64,000 bases of DNA from Acestrorhynchus altus (GCA_034509495.1 CM067520.1:22752104-22816103), one strand, 5' to 3'. Positions 24,135 to 36,169 are shown, counted from the first letter of the stretch. Made by a program: numbers and translations. Notes: generated by a model not told the origin, from the letters alone.

Positions 24135-24424
24135 TTAAAAGACACATAGACAATATGCTAACTTTATGTCAATAACATAAAATAAATGTATTGTGAGAAA
24201 TAATATAATTAGCCAAAGTGTGTCTTGAACTGAAACTGCTCTGCTTGTGTTACAGATACATGTTCTGTCTCTGGAACTCGGAATCTTTGGTTTGTAAGTG
24301 GAAATGGAGAAATCGTCACATTTCATCCAATCAGCTGCAATGGACTTTGGTGCGGTAGTGTCCTCGTCCAGTCTGCCGCTCTTTAATACCCAGTAAGATG
24401 CGCCCTTGAAGAAATAGGTATCTC
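24135..24424 (-). CDS. mmp25: Intact terminal exon of mmp25 (copy A): last hemopexin blade and GPI-type tail
   Basis: The minus-strand acceptor at 24425-24427 (TAG) opens an exon that begins in phase with the donor of mmp25 exon 9. It encodes DTYFFKGASYWVLKSGRLDE and ADWMKC, the last hemopexin blade with its closing cysteine. A stem with TCICNTS follows, then a hydrophobic tail (DTLWLIILFLTIHLFYV...) ending in TAA at 24135. The Cys-x-Cys stem and hydrophobic end match the GPI-anchor signal of MT6-MMP (human CSC stem). The reading frame is clean. The equivalent exon in copy B, nearer to the rest of mmp25, is broken, so this may be the correct version of the same exon placed in a duplicate. Confidence 0.8.
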
Positions 24425-24749
24425 CTAGAAGCCATCACACCAGGAGGAATACAGGACATGAACATTTAGGACAATTTACAATTTTTAACAGGAATAGTTC
24501 CCTAATTCGCTGTATTGGAATGCTGTTATAGGGAACAGAAATGGTTCCCTAAGCTCAATTTCCTGCATTGAAGCCCAATATAGAACGCTATTATAGTGAA
24601 CAAGAATGGTTCCCCCAATTTCCTATAGTGTAACATTATACAGAACACTATTACAAGGAAAGGGAATGCTCTCAATTCTACACATGAGAGCACTGCACAG
24701 AACACTACTATAGGAACAGGAATTGTTTCAATCTGGTACTTTTAATAAG

Positions 24750-26893
24750 GAAGCCTCTCCTGCTCCCTCTTCTCTTTCTCCCGCTCGGAAAGAGGAGCCA
24801 TCCACGTAGTCTGATGACAAAGGCTTCTCTCAGCCGGTCGTTCTTCTGCTGGTTAGCAGCAGCGAGTGCGTGGGTCTCAGTCACACTGAATGAGAAAAAG
24901 AGAAAATGTGAGACAATTATTAGAAAATGCCATCAAACATTTACACCAGAGTGACTTGAAGAAACCTACCATGTAGGGCTGGGCGGCATGGATCAAAAAA
25001 ACAAATCATATCCCAACATATTTTACCTGAAAGGTGATGTACTATATACAACTATATAAGACGGGAATAATACAACATTAAAAAATGACATCTTTATTCA
25101 CTCTAATCGTCTTCCCAGAGCCACCTTATGTGGCTTCCATAGTCTGACTGAGAATGGAAGTGTGGACAAAGGGGAGCAAAGCAGAGGAGGATCCGTGAGC
25201 GGGGAAGGAACAGAGCAAGGGAGCAGAGAAAAAGGTTTTCTGCAAGATTGAAACAGAACTTTTTATTTTTACTTTAAAACTCGATATATAAATGATATCA
25301 TGTCAGCCTATTTCACGTTCTGATTACCATATTTTCTGGACTATAAGCCACTACTTTTTTTCCACGCTTTAAACCATATGGCTTACAATGAGGTGCAGCA
25401 ATACTATCTAATCTATTGAGTAAAATTACATGCTGGGTTGGTGGGCTACTGCATACCTGCTTGTAGAGCATAAAAGCTGATGTACCTAAGAAAACGAGGA
25501 CAGTCCTATATATTTGCATATAAACTGCATGTTTTCCTTCATTCCTCATACTGGAATGGAACCTGCCATGTATGGTAATTTGCATTTTATTGTGGGAATA
25601 GCAGTGGTTTATGATTATGGCTATAGTAACTGTAGTCTTGTTTATCCCACTCACTCTGTTTTTTCCGTAGGTGCCGGGTCAGGTTCCTGTTTCTCCTGCA
25701 GTATTAAATTGAAAACTTTTCATTTCTTCAATCTCTTCTGCAGAGTACCTTCCAAAAAGAAAAGATCAGTCATTACACATCTGCATGAAACCATGACAGC
25801 ATTATAGTTATCAATCCAGTTCACTGACTGGGTGAAGCTGAGGAATTACGGTAAATTTAGCTGCTGCACAAAGTCGGTTGTGGCTATGAGTTCAAAAACA
25901 GGAAAATACTGTGATTAGTAAGTATGGTTTCATGATTTTTCATCAATCTACAAAGTGATTCTGGATCAGTCAATCATTTGTAAGACTTCCTCAGCACGCC
26001 TGACTGCTTTACAAATACTGTATGAATGTACTACAATGAGACAAACAGCAGGTGTGACCATATTATGTGGGTAACGGCTTAAAGTAATGAAAGTTGCATG
26101 GAGAATAAAGTATGTACTATTAGGGTAAATATGGTAATTTCACAAGCATGCGTGTCACCCGAAACCCTTAAACTGTAAACTGTTGATTTGTATTGTAATA
26201 GGAACTGCAGTTTAGGAGTATGCCTATAATTGTAGTCTCCATATGTCCCACCCAATCCCCTACTATTCCTCTCCTCTGTCTCCCTCTTGCTGCCGTATGG
26301 AGCAAAAGACTCAATCACTCATTTTGTCTCTCTTAATCCTTAATCTCTCAGCAGTCCCAATCTATATCAATGTTCTGCCTTTAAGAACTTGCGTGTGTTA
26401 AATCATCGTGGTTAGTTTTTGGAGTTCTGTGAACCACAAACAAAAAGTAAACATTCACCATTGTTGCTTAATTTACAAAAATACAGCAGGGTGCTCAACT
26501 CTTATCCTGGAGTGGCTGGTTCAGCAAGTCTGTGAAGTTCTACGCAAAACACACACGACCTTTATTCAGCTTATCATTTAATTACCAGCTAAGACGGCTT
26601 GCTGGAGGATAACTACCAAGAACATTTGAGTGGACCTTACCCCCTGTTCCTCCATCATGTCCTAGAAGTCTTGAAGCACATTTGACCTCCAGCTGCCTTT
26701 CCTCGGTAGCTCCAGGATGTCAGCATTAGGCTGCCGGTTGAGCTGGCTCTCCAGCCTCTCTCGCCTCCTGGTTGGCCTTAACTCCTCCGCGATCGCCTCT
26801 GCTGCGCTGGAAATAGGATGCTCTAAAGGTCTTCTGCACATAGCCGTTCGTGCCACTGCCCCTTGGCGTGGTCAGTCCAATCCCGTTATACAT
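24750..26893 (-). pseudogene. srrm2: Duplicate 5' exons of srrm2 (copy B), lacking a usable exon 4 donor
   Basis: Three coding exons of srrm2 recur: about 26640-26893 (MYNGIGLTTPRGSGTNGYVQ, then RLESQLNRQPNADILE in another frame), about 25665-25746 (RYSAEEIEE) and about 24750-24885 (TETHALAAANQQKNDRLREAF). The first exon reads closer to mammalian SRRM2 here than in copy A. Frameshifts are present but fall at different places from those in copy A. The duplication edge removes the GTAAGT donor after exon 4, so a transcript from this copy could not splice normally to the remaining srrm2 exons. It is either a partial duplicate or an assembly artefact. Confidence 0.75.
25322..25402. mobile_element. 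Palindromic MITE, half copy in duplication copy B
   Basis: The left half of the element at 20128-20281 is present (ttctggactataagccacta, then gtttaaacca), ending at gaggtgcagc. Sequence then jumps to aatactatctaatctattg, which in copy A lies about 320 bases further on. The right terminal repeat is missing. Confidence 0.75.
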
Positions 26894-27201
26894 CTCTGAT
26901 CTGGAGGGAGGGAGGGAGGAAAAGAGTGGTGAAGGATAGGACAGATAATAGTACACAACTCACAGGTGAGGACATGTCTAAAGGGACACTGCTTGTACAG
27001 CAAGCTGTACTGTTATCTGTAACTAATGTTTATACCAGAATATATGGTCTTAGTGATGTCTAACAGGGGTTAACGGTGTCTGAACACCAACAGCATGAAG
27101 TACATCTCCAACTTTGTCTTCTGTGCTGAGAAGAATGAGAACAAACCTCTTTAGTAAATGTAAATGTGCATACAGAATATGTTCTCTGCATCCATGAAGT
27201 G

Positions 27202-27223
27202 ACACACACACACACACACACAC
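27202..27223. repeat. (AC)n microsatellite in copy B
   Basis: A short CA run, the counterpart of the longer run at 21968-22012. Confidence 0.9.
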
Positions 27224-27399
27224 TAGGGTGCAGTGAGCACACATGCTCGGAGCGGCGGGCAGCACACAGCATCTGGGGAGCAGTTAGGGAGTTTTTCTCA
27301 CGGTCACTTCAATCCCATTCTGCCAGTTCAGCGAATCAAACCTGACACCAGTCACATGGCTACCCCTAACAAACTTAGTTTAGAAGCCATCACTCTCCG

Positions 27400-27700
27400 T
27401 TAGCCACGAGCTACCTGCGAGAGCTACGTACCTCTTTGTTTTCCGGCAGCGGGGAGCACAGATACGAGGTTTCCCGGCACGTACACACAACTAGCAGCCG
27501 ACGCAGCTCGGAGGGGAAAATATCAGCGCGACTAAAGTCAAGAGTTCCTTCAAAACCCGGAGAAACTGCTTAACGCACGGGCTACGGCGAACAGAGTGAT
27601 GTCACGCCAACGTCATTATCCGGTGTGGAAGATGACGTCACGCCAACGTCATTATCCGGCGTGGAAGACGACGTCACGCCGACGTCATAAACTACATTTC
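27400..27700 (-). promoter_or_regulatory. srrm2: srrm2 promoter region, copy B, with three CRE-like repeat units
   Basis: Counterpart of 22740-23065. The repeat with gtcacgccaacgtcattatcc is present three times (about 27600-27690). One unit contains ATGACGTCA, a full consensus CRE that copy A lacks. If the duplication is real, the srrm2 promoter exists twice. Confidence 0.55.
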
Positions 27701-28213
27701 CCACAATGCTCCTCTCCGAGCCAAGTGTGGCTTTTAAACTTATATTTTTTGTATACTTTTTGCCTGTTTTCATGTTGTTTTCTGATGCAAAAACACAGCT
27801 CAGATTCTGTTTTAATTCTATTTTAGAAAATTATTTTTCCCCCAAGCATCAAAGAATATATATATATATATATACACAATATGAACAAACACAACATTTT
27901 TTCATTCAATGTTTCTTCTTAAAGGTATAAAAACAGAGTTTGTCCATAGCAGCTTTTTAAAGAAACTAATCTAAATATTTGAAATTATTGGATTAATAAA
28001 CTGGGCTCTACAGTCACAAAATGTAATTCAGTGTAATTTCCAGTGGATATGCAAATCACATTTCGAGCCCCTTTGGAAGGACATGTTTTACACATACATT
28101 TGTTGAGAAACTGAGACACAGAACCATAGCTAATTTTAAATTAGCTCAAATATTTTAATGTTTGAAAAGTACAGAAGCTCACAACTGCAATGCTATTTCT
28201 ACTTATATTATGA

Positions 28214-28375
28214 AGAGGTTGGTGTGGTGCAACATAACACCACCAGTGATCCAGACCATGTGGGGACTGGGGGCCTGTTTCAGTTTAGGCAACTGCTGTG
28301 TCACACTAATAAGAGCCCTTGGGCAAGACTGCTAACACTACCCTGGCCCATCTCTGTAATATGAATAACCTTTTA
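28214..28375 (+). mobile_element. tRNA-derived SINE, copy B
   Basis: Counterpart of 23610-23790, with the tail caagactgctaacactaccc intact and small deletions in the tRNA-like head. Confidence 0.65.
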
Positions 28376-28879
28376 AACATCTAACCTACTGGAAACAGCT
28401 CATTTTATGCGCCAGAATATTTATCAAACTTGCAATTTACATCACCTGGTCTTTTCTAACAAAGACTGGAGAACAAAACCACAACCCCTAGTTAACAAGT
28501 TAATTAAGTAGCATCATGGTAGCATAGCTGCCAAATTGAGTGCAGCTTAGTTATATATATAAGACATACAATGAATATGTTCTACAGCAGTATTAACTGC
28601 TAATTGAGAAAAAAATAGGAAGAAAATGCTTGTCACATGGACTACATACATGAAATAAAAACAGTCAAATCACTTACTTCTGTAGTATCAAAAATGTCAA
28701 TATCAACATCAATAATTCAAAAATCGTACATCATCAAACAGTTAAAAGACATATTAATAACATGCTAACTTTATGTCAATAACATAAAATAAATGTATTG
28801 TGAGAAATAATATAATTAGCCAAAGTGTGTCTTGAACTGAAACTGCTCTGCTTGTGTTACAGATACATGTTCTGTCTCT

Positions 28880-31800
28880 GGAACTCGGCATCTTTGGCTT
28901 CAGGCGGAAATGGAGAAATCGTCACATTTCATCCAATCAGCTGCAATGGACTTTGGTGCGGTAGTGTCCTCGTCCAGTCTGCCGCTTTACTACCTGTAAG
29001 ATACTTTGAAGAAATAGGTATTCCCTAGAAGACATCACACCAGAGGAATACAGGAAATGAAATATTTAGGACAACTACAATTTTTAACAGAATAGTTCCT
29101 TTAATTCATTGTATTGAATAAATATAGGAACAGAAAATGGTTCCCAAACTCAATTTCCTGCATTGAAGCCCCATATAGAACACTATTATAGTGAACAAGA
29201 ATGGTTCTCCCAATTTCCTATAGTGTAACATTATACAGAACACTATTACAAGGAAAAAGAATGCTTCCCTAATTCCCTACACGAGAGCACTGTACAGAAC
29301 ACTACTATAGGGAACAGGAATTGTTTCCTAATCTCAATTCCCTGCACAAGTACTATATAGACTTGAAGCATTGTTTCTAAAATAGCCTTTACTCTTACCA
29401 TCTCGCATGCCAACAACATCATCAGGGTCAGATGTGAGTCCCCAGACGGAGGCGGGTTTAGGATAACCTGCCTCTGGTTTTCTGTCTGAATCCTCCTCAT
29501 CAAACCTCCAGTATTCTCCACCACTAAATACATAGGTCCTCCCATTATGAGGCCACACAAACACAGCATCTACTCGCCCTGGAGAGACTCCCGCAGAATT
29601 CTGAAGTTTCCACTCCGTTAGCAGCTGAGGATACCCAGGGAGAGATGTCCTGTCTTTGAAGACCCAAAACTGATGACCTAGATAAGACCAAGAGTAAAAA
29701 GGGCAAGAGGCCTACATTGTTAAACCCAACTGCCACTGGATCCCAAAGAGAACCTGCATTCACTGATAAAGACAATATGGTAGAAGTAACTACTGCTCCC
29801 AAAACTCCAACTACTTAGTTAGAAATCAGCTCAGGATGATTGTAGAATGTAGAAATTGTAGAATGACACTGACCTGAAGTCTGTCAACTTGTCTCTAAAG
29901 CAAAATGTCGTTGAATGTTTGGTAGAGGCATGTCAAGAGGTACACTTCCCAAAAGTAACCTATGAAAGCCCAAGCAGTAGGGCAGTGGAGGAAGCCTCTT
30001 TATGCCCTCTTGTGCCAAGAGGGTGTCTAATAAGACCACACCTTTAATCATTTACATATTTTGCCAGTGACAGAACTGAATGCGGATTCAATATATCTGT
30101 CTGGTTTTCTGGTTCAGAAGTTGATGGTAACCAAGGAGATAAAATATTTATTGCTTCATTAAATACATTTTGCCCATGTCTCGGCCAAGTGGTATGTAGA
30201 TCACCAGTAAATGCCAAATTTGGTTAAAGTTAAGGCCATATTAATGTAGCTTATCGAAATGGAACCAAAACTGGTTCTTTTACGATGCGGCAAAAAATAA
30301 TCCTATATAGAACATTTTAAGAGAATATTTATATAGAATATTTTAAGTGTGATTTAGACTTTTAATATGAGCATGGGTTGTCTCCTCTCTCTCTCTCTCT
30401 TCATTTTTCTCTCTCTCACACTCTCTTACCAATAAAGAAAACAATGTGGCCATCACGTCTCTCATACACAGCATCAATTTTGTTGATTTCTGGAGGAAGA
30501 CCAATCCAGAAGTTGTGGATTAGAGCTGGTCTAAAAGACACCAGAGAGCCTGAGTGATGCACCCTCCAGAAATACTGACCTGATAGATAAAGAGAGAGAA
30601 AGAGATTGAAAACCAAAAACATTTACAGTCAGTTTGAATGAGAATCAGATGGAAATCACCAGTTTACTATGTTATTGTAAAAGTGTAACCTTTAACCCCT
30701 TACGCCTGAAGAAGAACATTCGATGTTTCATGGCGGTATCAGAATTTTGACATCGATCCAGAAGTGATGTCTCTGGGCTTAAAGAGAACAAGTTATACAC
30801 ATAGTCATGAACAAAGACGAAGCATTTGATTATCACATTACTATCACTTACTGGTGGTGTTGCAGGTGGAGGTGGAGCACTGGGAGGCTGGGGCAGATTT
30901 GGTGTGGGCGAATCAACAGAGGGAGGTGGAATCAGACCTTTTCTTGATCCTGAAGGAAACACCAGCATGGTAAGGCTACATTCAAGAACACAAAGTCATG
31001 CAGACACCATGTATTTCTATTTTTAACATTTGTAACTTTTAGGCTGTAAATCTTGCAGTTGTTCTATGCATTGATCAAAATAATGATCTAACCGACCAAC
31101 AGAAATGGGGGGGGGGGTTGTGTGCATGTGTATGTTTTCTTACCATAAAGTGCCTGTATGCCACGTCTGTCATCAGCGGGAGCTGCAGGTTAGAATATCT
31201 CCTACTGCTCCGGCCAGGGTGGCTCCTCATGATGGAGCGTCTGGAGGAGGAACAAAGCAGGCTCCAGAGCATACAAATTCATGAACAGCCACAGTAAAGA
31301 GATCCGTTCCTCTGCCATGAGCTAAGGAACACAAAAACAGAAACAAAACTCAAACACTTGCAAATAATACAATACAATGCTCTTAGAGCATCATTTTGTG
31401 ATAATTGGTATTATTAGCTCCTGGGCTCCCCCTACAGTTTTGGTTTATTATTTTTACTATTGTAAAATCATTACTCTTGCTGTACACATGCATTTGTTGA
31501 CAATTACATGATTTTACACAAATATGAGCCATTTCAGTGTAACTAAGCAGGAGACACAACAAAGCAACCCAGGCCTGGATCAGATTTTGACTTACTGTAC
31601 CTGAAATGCCCACGTCTGTCATACAGTAAGCTCCTGTTACTTTTTAACAACAAAAAAAACAACCCAAAACATAGCTTCAGTGTAAAACTACAAAAACATT
31701 TTAGTCACCAAACAGGACTGATTAAAGTTGATAGCAGTGTGAGTTTTTGATGACTTTCAATTTTAATTTACTGATTTACCTCCATAGCTCCAGTTCTCCT

Positions 31801-33891
31801 CATCATCGAAATGGGTGTCACCTACCCGGAAGAAAGCATGAGCCAGTGTCCCACCCTTGCCATCAAAGGGATAGCCATCTTCATGGAAGCCACTGGTGAA
31901 GTTGATTTTAATGTCTGCACTGTGAGGTAGAGCCTGAGGGGATGGTCGGTGCAGAGTAAAGCTGAGGGGGGCCATGTCACTCCACATTTTAAGAGCAGAG
32001 GAAAAGATGAGCTCAACCAGGGTGGGTGATAACGAGGGAGACCGGGAAAGAGATGGGTAACTCTCCACACTGCAGAGAAAGACAGAGAGAGAAAGAGAGA
32101 GAGAGAGAAAGAGAGAGAGAGATGTATGGACATGATTACCTGATCTGTGTCCCTGATCAGGCAGTTACGTGTCAAGGCTTCATAAATCAGGAGTAACCTA
32201 CAGTCATAATACACAAACTAGAGGACCTATCCACCTAACCACTGCAGTCTTCATTGTGTGATTATCACTGAATTATCACTCACCCAGATATTGAGTTACA
32301 GACAAAAATGAGAAGCAAGGGGCTGTTTGCACCCTTTTATTTTGCTCAGCTCTTTTTATCTTTACAAATTATTTTAATTTACTTTTAATTTTTTTAATTA
32401 ATTTCGCTTCATTAGAAATCATACACTGCACATCCACTGACTGTTTACTTTTTAACCTTAATCTCATTAAGGTGGTGGTCCATTCAGCACAGCAGTGTTG
32501 GTGGGGTTTGTACACATACCCAGAAACTATTTGTTTGAACTTCACTGTAGGAGAGAAACCTCACCTCCAGGTAAGATCTGTCTTATCCCATTTCATCCCT
32601 GACAAACTGTATCTCCTCTTTCTCATGTTCCTCCCTTTCTCTTCTTTAAATGGTCCTCAGGACTGAGGATGTCTGGCAGGGAGCAGCGAGGGGTCGCCAT
32701 TAGGGCCAGAGTGGCACTGTCTAAAAAGCAAGGCAAGTACACCTATTACATTTCAGCACAGTGATAGGTCCATTTAGACAGTCGTCCCTGATTCTCCTCC
32801 TAATTCCCTGGAACCACCAGTGGTTCCTGTTGTTTTCCCCCACTGTTAATACAACTCACTGTACTGTAGATACTGGGTTCTGTAGCCCAACATTATCTAA
32901 ATCAGTAGTTACATAATCAAATTTCTAAACGTCTAACATCTGAGGTCAATCATGTTTGAATTTATGAATTTAGATTTTGCTGTTATAAATATTGTTAGTG
33001 TTTTTCTGTCTCTTTTACATCCACATATGAAAACAATTGGACTACACAATGCTTCAGTCAGTATATGGGGCCAGAATATTTAGTTATATATATTCTTGTG
33101 TAAGGGGGGCTGATGGAGGAATTGATATTAGATTTGGGTTACCCAGGTGTCCTGTCTCTTTCAGCCCTGCAAAGTGCTGCATCTCCCGAACGGCTCTTTC
33201 AATCTCCTCCTTCGTTTGCAGTCGACTATACAAAGAGTCTGAAAGGGGTAAGTAGCCATAACGATCAACCCAGTCCTACAGATAAAGAGGAAAATAGACA
33301 GATATTACACAGTGAAACAGCTGCTCCCCATCAACATGCTACGTATACATCAATTGTAAGATAATGAAGCTACTGAACGGTACAGCTGTTAGAAGGTGGG
33401 ACAGAGCAATGCTTCCTGACCCTGCTGTTGGAGAACTCCCTGTCATGAACATTTTATTGGTTTCCAATTGCTACAAGGTTGCTAGGGTATTCCTAGTAGG
33501 TGTTGTTAGGTGGTTGATGGTGTTCCATGTGGTCACTATGGTGTTCATCACTGGTTGTTAGGGTGTTGCGAGTTATGTGATGTTTTCATGTGCTGACAAT
33601 CCAGAAGAAAAATAAAAATCAATACTGAAGCAGAAGAAGAATATAAATCAGATATCATTATAGGCTTGCAAAGCATAAGGCGTCCACAACACAATGACTA
33701 CAAAAGAGAGGCAACAAAAACAGGACTAGTTGTGAGAACAGGAATGAGGTACTGAGAAGTGAGACATGTTGTAAGCTGGGCTCTGAAGGAGAGCTAGAGT
33801 GTTTACTCACCACTCCATGTGTGTGCTGGTCTGGAGCTGGAGTGCAGGAAGCTCCAGTGAGGAGAGTTATGCAGAGTGCAGCTGCAATCAT
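28880..33891 (-). CDS. mmp25: Membrane-type matrix metalloproteinase 25-like, 10 exons, several broken
   Basis: MMP25 (MT6-MMP, leukolysin) is a GPI-anchored zinc endopeptidase of leukocyte surfaces. Exons: 33811-33891 (signal peptide MIAAALCITLLTG), 33143-33275 (propeptide, DWVDRYGYLPLSD), 32575-32720 (cysteine switch PRCSLPD, furin site RKRR), 31780-32069 (catalytic domain, DGYPFDGKGGTLAHAFF and GDTHFDDEENW), 31144-31321 (zinc-site exon), 30852-30949 (proline-rich hinge), about 30700-30780 (DRC start of hemopexin), 30430-30579 (QYFWRVHHSG, INKIDAVYERRDGHIVFF), 29399-29677 (HQFWVFKD, VDAVFVWPHNGRTYVF) and about 28880-29026 (last blade, copy B). Exons 1, 2, 4, 6, 8 and 9 are clean. Exon 3 has one extra base between the switch and furin site. 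Exon 5 has several indels, exon 7 looks shortened, and copy-B exon 10 has stops. An alternative upstream ATG at 33942 is in frame; I prefer 33891 because the signal peptide begins there. Confidence 0.85.
29031..29398. other. mmp25 last intron with short internal repeats
   Basis: The intron before the terminal exon contains several variants of tatagaacactattatagtg / acagaacactactataggga spaced every 40-60 bases. They recur in copy A at 24480-24730. It is a short degenerate tandem repeat and no gene is present. Confidence 0.5.
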
Positions 33892-34297
33892 CTTCAAAAA
33901 TGCTCTTAGAAGGTCAAATCTGAACTCAGCACAATGACACACTCATTTAAACACACTATAGACACTGTAGGATTATATCCAGTTAAAAAGAGCGATAATG
34001 GGAGATGGAATAATTTCAGTGGCAGTTGTCCAGTTAGTGTCCCAAGGTGAACAAACTGACCACAAAAACACAAAGTTCCTCAATCCCTAATCACAATTCC
34101 TCCTGAAATTCCTCCAGTTCTTTTTCTTTCATCTTCATATCTCCTCTGTGTCTCTCTCTCTCTCTCTCTCTCTCACCCTCCTCCAATTGAGGGGGTGGTA
34201 AATATATAGAGTGGAGAGGAAGAGAGTGTGTGAGGATATGGAATATAAACAAAGACCAACTTACAACACACCAGGAGCTAAAATCTGAGAACACACT

Positions 34298-34334
<37 letters not shown>

Positions 34335-36169
34335 AAACAAAGCATTACAAGTCATCGTACATCTGGAACAAGCATCACCTTCTTAAGATTGTATAGTTAC
34401 CCCCAAGCATATTTTTGCAAGACTGCAATTGGCTGACTAGAATCATCAACAGCGTTTGAATAATTGGGAGACTGTAACCAAAATAGTGTATGTTCTTAAT
34501 TTAAAAATGGTGCTGTGGCAGAAAATATGACATCTATTATATTTCATGTACAATTTTATGTGACCTGTCTGGTAAAAGACTCAGCCTTGCCCTCAGAACT
34601 ATAATATATTTAAATCAGACCATATACAAGTGTTTCTACAAGTTGACCTCATGAACAATGCTTGTAGCAAACTGTTCACATGTGCATACTATTATGTGAA
34701 GTTATGGTCCAGTGTAAGGATAATGATAATAAATGTAGAAAAGAAATCAGGAAAGGATCTACAATCATTTTTATTCCAGGTTTTTCAGAACAGAAAAGCC
34801 CCAGCATCACACACACCGCTTATAGGACCATGATTTAATTTTCTTGACCCTCCTCCCTGAGGAACTATGAACTTGTGTAAAATTATGACTGATCAGCATT
34901 AAACATATTGTGTGCCCAGTTTTCCAAACACAACATGGCGCAGCAGAAGATGAGCATCTAAAACGGATTTACTCTGTTTCCCTCTGAAATCCCATCCAGC
35001 AATTTCTGCTGTTATCAAGCAAATTCTCACATCCATTCATACTATGGCTCATGTCTGCAGCACACTTTTTTTACCCTCTGTATCACACATTCACACAGAC
35101 ACCCACTGTTCACATACTTAAAAGCATTCATTTCCTTCATTACAAATAGAGCGAGATCAGTATCTTGTTTAATAGCCAGCCAGAGAGATGAAGAAGTTCA
35201 TGAGAGATGACCAGAAGAGATAGCTCGTTTGGAGAGCAGGAGGAGAAATGGACTGAAGTGAGAAATACAAAATGAAATGTTTCAATTACTGCTTGTTTGT
35301 GGGACGGTTGTTGTGTGGAAGACCCCTTGATGGGAGGAAGGAGGATTGCTGTGAGGACAAGAATAGATAGAGGATGTTTATGGTGCTCAGTTGGATAGAT
35401 CTATAAAAGGAGGAGAGCGCGGTGTTAAAAACACGAACCAATGGATGTTCCAACATTTAAATGTGCTGTGTTGATAGTCTGAGTATTAACCAGACCAAAC
35501 AGTTGTTCCTTCAGAATATTGCACTTGCAGCATTTACAGCAGATGCTGAGATCACAGGATTAATAACAGAATAGACTATTTATTAGTTCTAATATCCAAT
35601 AGTTCTAATATCTAATATTCAAGTAGAAACTTAACTTGAGTGTACAATAAAGGCTCAGGCCTTAAGCAAACCAGGCCTGATGAATGTCACCAACTGTAAT
35701 TAGGAACTGCATCTAAATCTAAGTTCCAAGATGTATATATTCTGACTCTTGAAACACTGTGCTAACATTTAGAAACCATGGGCTCCTCTAAACAACTGTC
35801 AAAAAGATGTAGAAACATAATCAATGACCATAAGGCAGGGGAAGAATGCCAAGTGCGTTCAAGAGCGGAGAGAACAGCTCAAGTGCTGGTAAGAAGTATG
35901 AATCTGAAGTATGATTTACAACATCTAGACAGCTCATGTGAGTAACAGACCTACTCTATACATAGAACTGACACTGACTTGTGTAAAACCCCAGCAACAC
36001 TGGTCCTGTAAGCTACAGTCTGTAATGTACAGCTATGTAGTGTCCCTACAAGCTATAGGCTTAAAGATTGGGCACTATGAGTTTCCTGTAAAGTGGCTGG
36101 TGGGTGAACAGTCAAAAGAAAATAAACAAAAACAAGAACACAGTAAGTAGAGTCAGTCAAAAGAAAGTC
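33892..36169. other. Intergenic DNA between mmp25 and unc119-like
   Basis: No gene. It contains a (TC)n tract at 34152-34174, an (AC)n tract at 34301-34330 and a Tc1-like fragment at 35745-35890. The 200 bases next to the mmp25 start would hold its promoter, but I see no clear TATA or CpG island. Confidence 0.5.
35745..35895 (+). mobile_element. Tc1-like transposase fragment (N-terminal part)
   Basis: After acatttagaaaccatgggc the plus frame reads MGSSKQLSKRCRNIINDHKA, the usual beginning of one Tc1 subfamily's helix-turn-helix DNA-binding domain. The frame is lost after about 45 residues. Only this piece is present. Confidence 0.55.

Larger units (their letters stand above)
19523..24732. 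repeat. Tandem segmental duplication, copy A
   Basis: About 5.2 kb that recurs, in the same orientation, as copy B at about 24733-29330. In order of increasing coordinate it holds srrm2 coding exons 4, 3 and 1, a palindromic MITE, an (AC)n tract, the srrm2 promoter, a (TA)n tract, a SINE and the terminal exon of mmp25. Its low-coordinate edge falls exactly at the srrm2 exon 4 donor. Copy A has about 320 bases (20210-20535) and about 580 bases (22195-22795) that copy B lacks, and lacks about 350 bases present in B (25818-26165). Confidence 0.93.
24733..29330. repeat. Tandem segmental duplication, copy B
   Basis: About 4.6 kb directly repeating copy A. The junction lies at about 24730-24735, where aggaattgtttcaat (equivalent to the far edge at about 29325) is joined to ctggtacttttaataagg (equivalent to 19523 onward). 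Small indels relative to copy A occur throughout, including inside exons, and three larger differences exist. Microsatellite lengths also differ. Confidence 0.93.
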
